A stretch of 64,000 bases of DNA from Augochlora pura (taxonomy: Eukaryota; Arthropoda; Insecta; Hymenoptera; Halictidae), in assembly GCF_028453695.1 (NCBI RefSeq), contig NC_135781.1, positions 21,761,640 to 21,825,639 on the forward strand. The letters are read 5' to 3'. The first letter of the stretch is position 1; each line of letters starts with the position of its first letter. Shown piece by piece: positions 63,601 through 64,000 of the stretch. The translations under genes and the position numbers were made by a program. Under the pieces are notes generated by a model, which ran no database searches, had not been told where the DNA came from, and worked only from the letters and a program-made list of their open reading frames with translations.

Positions 63601-64000
63601 ATGATCGCAACGAACACCCCTTTGTACGGTGCGATTAAGGACGTAATGTTTACGGATGAGTAAGTTAAATATCTCGTCACTGATCTCACGAAACGATTGA
63701 ATGATTTTTACTATTTTTCAATCAACTATCTTAACTATTTTCAAAGTAATGATTTTTACTATTTCTAAATTAACTATTTTAAATGTTAGGATCATTCAAT
63801 TTGACAAAGCTGTCGATTTCGATCACGCGCTAATCGGTCGACCGGGGCCAGCTATGGGAAAAGACGTTCCCACGTATACGCCGCCATCCGCTTCGTTATC
63901 AATAGGGATGTCTACTCAGCCGGAGGGCTGTCAGAAAGTACCATACTATTCACTGGAACCGGGCGCACTCAAGTTCGGAGATAAACCGAACAGCCATACT
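45583..64000 (+). CDS. Laminin alpha chain, wing blister (alpha-1/2) type; partial, 27 exons in window
   Basis: Laminin alpha chains are secreted, assemble with beta and gamma chains through a coiled coil, and bind integrin or dystroglycan receptors through LG domains in basement membranes. The joined exons read: LE x5, LE split by L4, LE x3, coiled-coil domain II/I (about 580 residues), LG1-LG3, linker and the start of LG4. Every junction keeps frame, with one irregular acceptor near 56592. LG1 has FLALE, VWNVGGGTG, YWYRI and IGLWNF, which match the alpha-1/alpha-2 pattern and not the alpha-3/5 one. One split plus three LE domains after L4 also fits alpha-1/2. The LN domain, N-terminal LE domains and first L4 are not in view; the rest of LG4 and LG5 lie past the window end. 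Segment positions are given in the exon entries. Confidence 0.85.
46311..46494 (+). CDS. wb-type laminin alpha, exon b: end of LE 1 and LE 2
   Basis: The acceptor is TTTCAAAG|ATC, phase 0. GFWGL..TEC finishes the previous LE domain. CECDLIG to SSGC is a whole LE domain with an N-S-S glycosylation sequon. The donor CAAG|GTAAAC is phase 1. Confidence 0.9.
47269..47624 (+). CDS. wb-type laminin alpha, exon c: LE 3, LE 4 and part of LE 5
   Basis: The acceptor is GTGCAG|TA, phase 1. The exon encodes CDPC..GVGC (LE 3, with an unusual C-D-P-C opening), CDCTLGS..RC (LE 4) and CSCNLAGTLEC..CPCK, the first part of LE 5. The donor AAG|GTACGC is phase 0. Cysteine spacing follows the eight-cysteine laminin EGF pattern. 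Confidence 0.92.
47940..48085 (+). CDS. wb-type laminin alpha, exon d: end of LE 5 and first half of the split LE
   Basis: The acceptor is CATTTAG|GAA, phase 0. ENVYGRQCNQC..GC closes LE 5. CFCFGRSTSC opens the LE domain that is interrupted by the L4 module, as in other laminin alpha chains. The donor CGAAG|GTTAAC leaves phase 2. Confidence 0.82.
48661..48823 (+). CDS. wb-type laminin alpha, exon e: start of laminin IV (L4) domain
   Basis: The encoded YGFQVPLTP, YYNYPLYWVLPDTFLGDK are typical of the start of laminin B/IV domains. The AG at 48659-48660 was chosen because it keeps the frame with the phase-2 donor at 48085. The AG at 48651-48652 has a better upstream context but would give an early stop with that donor. 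The donor is AAG|GTAATT, phase 0. Confidence 0.75.
48945..49108 (+). CDS. wb-type laminin alpha, exon f: L4 domain, middle
   Basis: The acceptor is ATTCAAG|GTC, phase 0. VVSYGGFLRFTT is the core L4 motif following LGDK. The exon ends VNNDHYEV with donor AG|GTAGCT, phase 2. Confidence 0.88.
49209..49343 (+). CDS. wb-type laminin alpha, exon g: L4 domain, middle
   Basis: The acceptor is TTTTAG|G, completing AGG (Arg). The exon encodes FHESLW and TREVLMVALQNVQHILVKA, the helix and strand region near the L4 end. The donor AC|GTGAGT is phase 2. Confidence 0.88.
50393..50648 (+). CDS. wb-type laminin alpha, exon h: L4 end, second half of the split LE, start of next LE
   Basis: The acceptor is ATTTCAG|T. 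SIEICQCPPEYNGTSCQ is the usual junction from L4 back into the interrupted LE domain. CQCNGRTDIC..GHC begins the next LE. Sequons N-G-T and N-T-T are present. The donor CTG|GTGAGT is phase 0. Confidence 0.92.
50829..51077. mobile_element. Degenerate TTAA-type MITE in a laminin intron
   Basis: It starts TTAACCATTGGCGCTCGAA and ends near TTCGAGTGCGGAGGAATAA, which resembles a diverged inverted copy of the start. Internal blocks (GTTTAGATTTTACAAATTGTT, TATGCATAAAAGTGCACTTTG, GAGCCAGAAAAA) are shared with 52839-53080. It is non-coding. Confidence 0.6.
51771..52013. mobile_element. Fold-back MITE, family FB copy 4 (short form)
   Basis: It starts TACAAGGTGTTTCAAAAGTC and ends TTTTTGGAACACCCTGTA. 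Both arms are intact but the centre is shortened to about 243 bp in all. It lies in the intron between laminin exons h and i, ending about 85 bases before exon i. Confidence 0.8.
52099..52270 (+). CDS. wb-type laminin alpha, exon i: end of one LE and most of the next
   Basis: The acceptor is TTATAG|AAC, phase 0. NCRGNTAGPRCDVC..GGC closes an LE domain. CPCPQTD..STC..ICVCKP opens the next. The donor CCTG|GTTCGT is phase 1; it is not the best GT context, but the frame across to exon j is exact. Confidence 0.88.
52839..53080. mobile_element. Second copy of the 50829 MITE family
   Basis: The segments TTTGCGCTCGAGTAGTGGCTC, GTGTAGATTTAAAAAATTGTT, CATATGCACAAAATGCACTTTG and AAGCCAGAAAAAGTATTTTA align in order with 50829-51077. 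Its ends are more decayed. It lies in the intron between exons i and j. Confidence 0.6.
53210..53431 (+). CDS. wb-type laminin alpha, exon j: last LE domains
   Basis: The acceptor is ATCGCAG|GC, phase 1. GYTGRRCERC..GGKC ends one LE. CNCNPAGSYSDEC to NNVC is the last LE before the coiled coil. The donor ACGT|GTAAGA is phase 1. Confidence 0.92.
53704..53930. mobile_element. TTAA-type MITE (227 bp) in a laminin intron
   Basis: The perfect 19-bp terminal inverted repeat TTAACACATCTTGCGCGGG at 53704-53722 is mirrored at 53912-53930, with TTAA at both outer ends. A direct duplication of about 50 bp of the left end (CACATCTTG..GCGGGAAGCGACTAAAGTCG) lies at about 53707-53794. It has no coding capacity and is piggyBac-like by its ends only. 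Confidence 0.82.
54169..54422 (+). CDS. wb-type laminin alpha, exon k: start of coiled-coil domain II
   Basis: The acceptor is TTATTAG|CT. SCNDNCTG carries the cysteine pair expected near the start of the coiled coil, where laminin chains are disulfide-linked. Then VEELSQELAN and later residues are helical with hydrophobic spacing. The donor AGA|GTATGT is phase 0. Confidence 0.88.
54620..54731 (+). CDS. wb-type laminin alpha, exon l: coiled coil
   Basis: The acceptor is TTTTCAG|GTA, phase 0. The 37 codons (VNEQAKQADTLK..NLRNYIR) are charged and heptad-like. The donor AGAG|GTACCG is phase 1. Confidence 0.85.
54810..54954 (+). CDS. wb-type laminin alpha, exon m: coiled coil
   Basis: The acceptor is TTTCAG|AC. 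The exon encodes TVLQLRQYSNDNKR..MEIENFL, a Lys/Leu-rich helix. The donor GA|GTGAGT is phase 2. Confidence 0.85.
55182..55528. mobile_element. Fold-back MITE, family FB copy 5 (full length)
   Basis: It starts TACACGGTGTCCCAAGAATG and ends CATTTTTGGGATGCCCTGTA. The arms mirror each other around a GC-rich centre (about 55310-55385). At about 347 bp it is the best preserved full-length copy in the window. It lies in the laminin intron between exons m and n and ends 87 bases before exon n. Confidence 0.85.
55616..55928 (+). CDS. wb-type laminin alpha, exon n: coiled coil
   Basis: The acceptor is AACACAG|T. There are 104 codons, helical throughout, with sequons N-V-T and N-D-T. One cysteine (AVCIGIND) is present. 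The donor ATG|GTATGC is phase 0. Confidence 0.88.
56244..56404 (+). CDS. wb-type laminin alpha, exon o: coiled coil
   Basis: The acceptor is ATTACAG|GAT, phase 0. The exon encodes DLPDLQNKLASWYEKLRMKE to NYVDDYV. The donor TCCA|GTAAGA is phase 2. Confidence 0.86.
56592..56775 (+). CDS. wb-type laminin alpha, exon p: coiled coil, irregular acceptor
   Basis: The frame IDNLIKCDSAFLPSSLF to ELAEDVYNK joins exons o and q in frame and has a good donor, AAG|GTAAGC, phase 0. No AG lies in the last 30 bases before the frame, and an in-frame TAA sits at 56584-56586. The start given assumes cleavage after the AC at 56590-56591, which supplies the single base needed by the phase-2 donor. The 5' edge is uncertain; the nearest AG inside (56609-56610) is in the wrong phase. 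Confidence 0.7.
57152..57392 (+). CDS. wb-type laminin alpha, exon q: coiled coil
   Basis: The acceptor is CTCATCAG|ACG, phase 0. The exon encodes TFPNGPHSKSLLDSA to LQDDSRH, 80 codons, helical. The donor CACT|GTAAGT is phase 1. Confidence 0.87.
57940..58113 (+). CDS. wb-type laminin alpha, exon r: coiled coil
   Basis: The acceptor is TTTTTTAG|TG. The exon encodes REGIKNLMDENDKLME..SKISLASEK, a strong heptad pattern. The donor AAAT|GTAAGA is phase 1. Confidence 0.88.
58211..58377 (+). CDS. wb-type laminin alpha, exon s: end of coiled coil
   Basis: The acceptor is ATTTCAG|TG. The exon encodes TEALSNVKKADAKL to DKIAEARNAADG, the usual coiled-coil to LG1 junction. The donor GGG|GTAACT is phase 0. 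Confidence 0.88.
58887..59045 (+). CDS. wb-type laminin alpha, exon t: LG1, part 1
   Basis: The acceptor is TTCCGCAG|ATT, phase 0. IRVSLKS..CFRSYRP..NTIVITLAL..GSLFYLPSS is the first sheet of a laminin G domain. The donor AAC|GTAAGT is phase 0. Confidence 0.9.
59123..59271 (+). CDS. wb-type laminin alpha, exon u: LG1, part 2
   Basis: The acceptor is TTACGTAG|GAT. DDFLALEIINRRVRFVWNVG and YWYRIEA match the alpha-1/alpha-2 LG1 pattern (FLAIE..W-D/N-V-G-x-G..YWYRI). The donor AAG|GTAATA is phase 2, with exon end at 59271. Confidence 0.92.
59670..59957 (+). CDS. wb-type laminin alpha, exon v: LG1, part 3
   Basis: The acceptor is AATTACAG|A. HVGRLRVRKQATL, HVWIGGIP, LPGCVHQVILDGK and IGLWNF..ACQAC complete LG1. 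IGLWNF is the strongest alpha-1/2 marker in the window. The donor GAAGG|GTACGC is phase 2. Confidence 0.92.
60313..60481 (+). CDS. wb-type laminin alpha, exon w: LG2, part 1
   Basis: The acceptor GGTTTAG|A completes GGA (Gly). YSFNGQGYAV, FGVSINFRTYDENALLFLA are the first strands of LG2. The donor AAC|GTATGT is phase 0. Confidence 0.9.
60888..61307 (+). CDS. wb-type laminin alpha, exon x: rest of LG2
   Basis: The acceptor is CTCCAG|TAT, phase 0. There are 140 codons with YQHIMIFLREGKVILHVGYG, NTGNWTKVEAF, YYIGGVPP, FLGCMSNIVVQ and a closing TCGSK, giving the LG disulfide. The donor AAA|GTAAGC is phase 0. Confidence 0.92.
61521..61725. mobile_element. Fold-back MITE, family FB copy 6 (right arm mostly lost)
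   Basis: The start TACGGAGTGTCCAAAGAATA is followed by the family blocks AGCAACTTTATCTTTTA, ATTAACGAGTTATTAATGAA and GGCCAATGAGAGGTGAG. The right end is reduced to ACACTCTGTAC. It lies in the intron between exons x and y. Confidence 0.75.
61928..62113 (+). CDS. wb-type laminin alpha, exon y: LG3, part 1
   Basis: The acceptor is TTGTTACAG|CCA, phase 0. MVGFYGDGYLEYSAY and VSFSFRSLQDEAVLLLSTF are typical first strands of an LG domain. The donor AAT|GTACGT is phase 0. Confidence 0.9.
62230..62480. mobile_element. TTAA-type MITE (251 bp) in a laminin intron
   Basis: The left end TTAGCCCCTTGCACTA (62230-62245) and right end TAGTGCAAGGGCTTAA (62465-62480) are inverted repeats, 14 of 16 bases. One outer tetranucleotide has drifted from TTAA to TTAG. 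It is non-coding. The GCACTA/TAGTGC ends resemble the TTAACCCTTTGCACTC sequence at 60003, possibly a lone end of a related element. Confidence 0.65.
63325..63659 (+). CDS. wb-type laminin alpha, exon z: LG3, part 2
   Basis: The acceptor is AATTTCAG|AAG, phase 0. YYSVCLINGQVQVRLNAGKG, FNDGRYHAVTIIKK, LFFGGLPE and YGAIKDVMFTDE carry the LG3 strands. The sequons N-G-T and N-T-T are present. The donor GA|GTAAGT is phase 2. Confidence 0.92.
63790..64000 (+). CDS. wb-type laminin alpha, exon aa: LG3 end, linker, start of LG4 (cut by window end)
   Basis: The acceptor is ATGTTAG|G. IIQFDKAVDFDHALIGRPGP and the following Pro/Ser-rich stretch form the LG3-LG4 linker, ending EGCQKVPYYSLEPGALKFGD, which opens LG4. 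The frame is still open at 64000, so the rest of LG4 and LG5 lie beyond the window. Confidence 0.9.

Noticed and set aside
1..64000. CRISPR arrays, operons, tRNA and rRNA genes
   Set aside because: No regularly spaced identical repeats, no tRNA-like B-box with a matching A-box, and no rRNA-like stretch was noticed by eye. The split gene and introns show a eukaryotic genome. A tRNA search program was not run.

Overview
The window looks like insect nuclear DNA, probably from a hymenopteran. The reasons are AT-rich introns and spacers broken by short GC/CpG-rich islands, GT-AG split genes, and many short TTAA-flanked or palindromic non-autonomous DNA transposons. The order is inferred, not shown by a marker gene. 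All convincing coding sequence is on the + strand.

Positions 1-2442 hold a GC-rich stretch followed by a degenerate, roughly 150-185 bp tandem-repeat stretch. A large coding exon (2443-3940) then opens with a signal peptide. It encodes about 470 residues of low-complexity, Ser/Arg/Asp-rich sequence without cysteine up to residue 459, a furin-type RRKR site, and a short Pro/Tyr/Cys-containing tail. It ends at a strong splice donor in phase 1.

From 3941 to 45582 (about 41.6 kb) I recognise no exon. The stretch holds TTAA-type MITEs, two fold-back elements, minisatellites, a large AT-rich hairpin and several CpG-rich islands that could be enhancers or alternative promoters.

From 45583 to the window end there are 27 phase-consistent exons (about 1,857 codons) of a laminin alpha chain. 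In order they encode five laminin-type EGF (LE) domains, an LE domain split by a laminin IV type A domain (L4), three more LE domains, a coiled-coil domain II/I of about 580 residues, LG1, LG2, LG3, and the linker plus first residues of LG4. LG1 carries the F-L-A-L-E...W-Y-R-I...I-G-L-W-N-F pattern of the alpha-1/alpha-2 subfamily, so the best call is the wing blister (wb)-type alpha chain rather than the LanA (alpha-3/5) type. The 3' end (rest of LG4, LG5) lies beyond the window.

No LN domain is visible. Either the 5' exons lie upstream of position 1, which would place the 2443 gene inside a giant laminin intron, or the 2443 exon is itself a first exon of an LN-less laminin transcript. The phase-1 donor at 3940 and the phase-1 acceptor at 45583 are compatible and would create a Gly codon directly before the first LE cysteine. 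This is the most interesting open question here. Other oddities are a laminin exon without an AG acceptor (around 56592), two competing acceptors at the L4 start, and at least six copies of one fold-back repeat family, three of them inside laminin introns.
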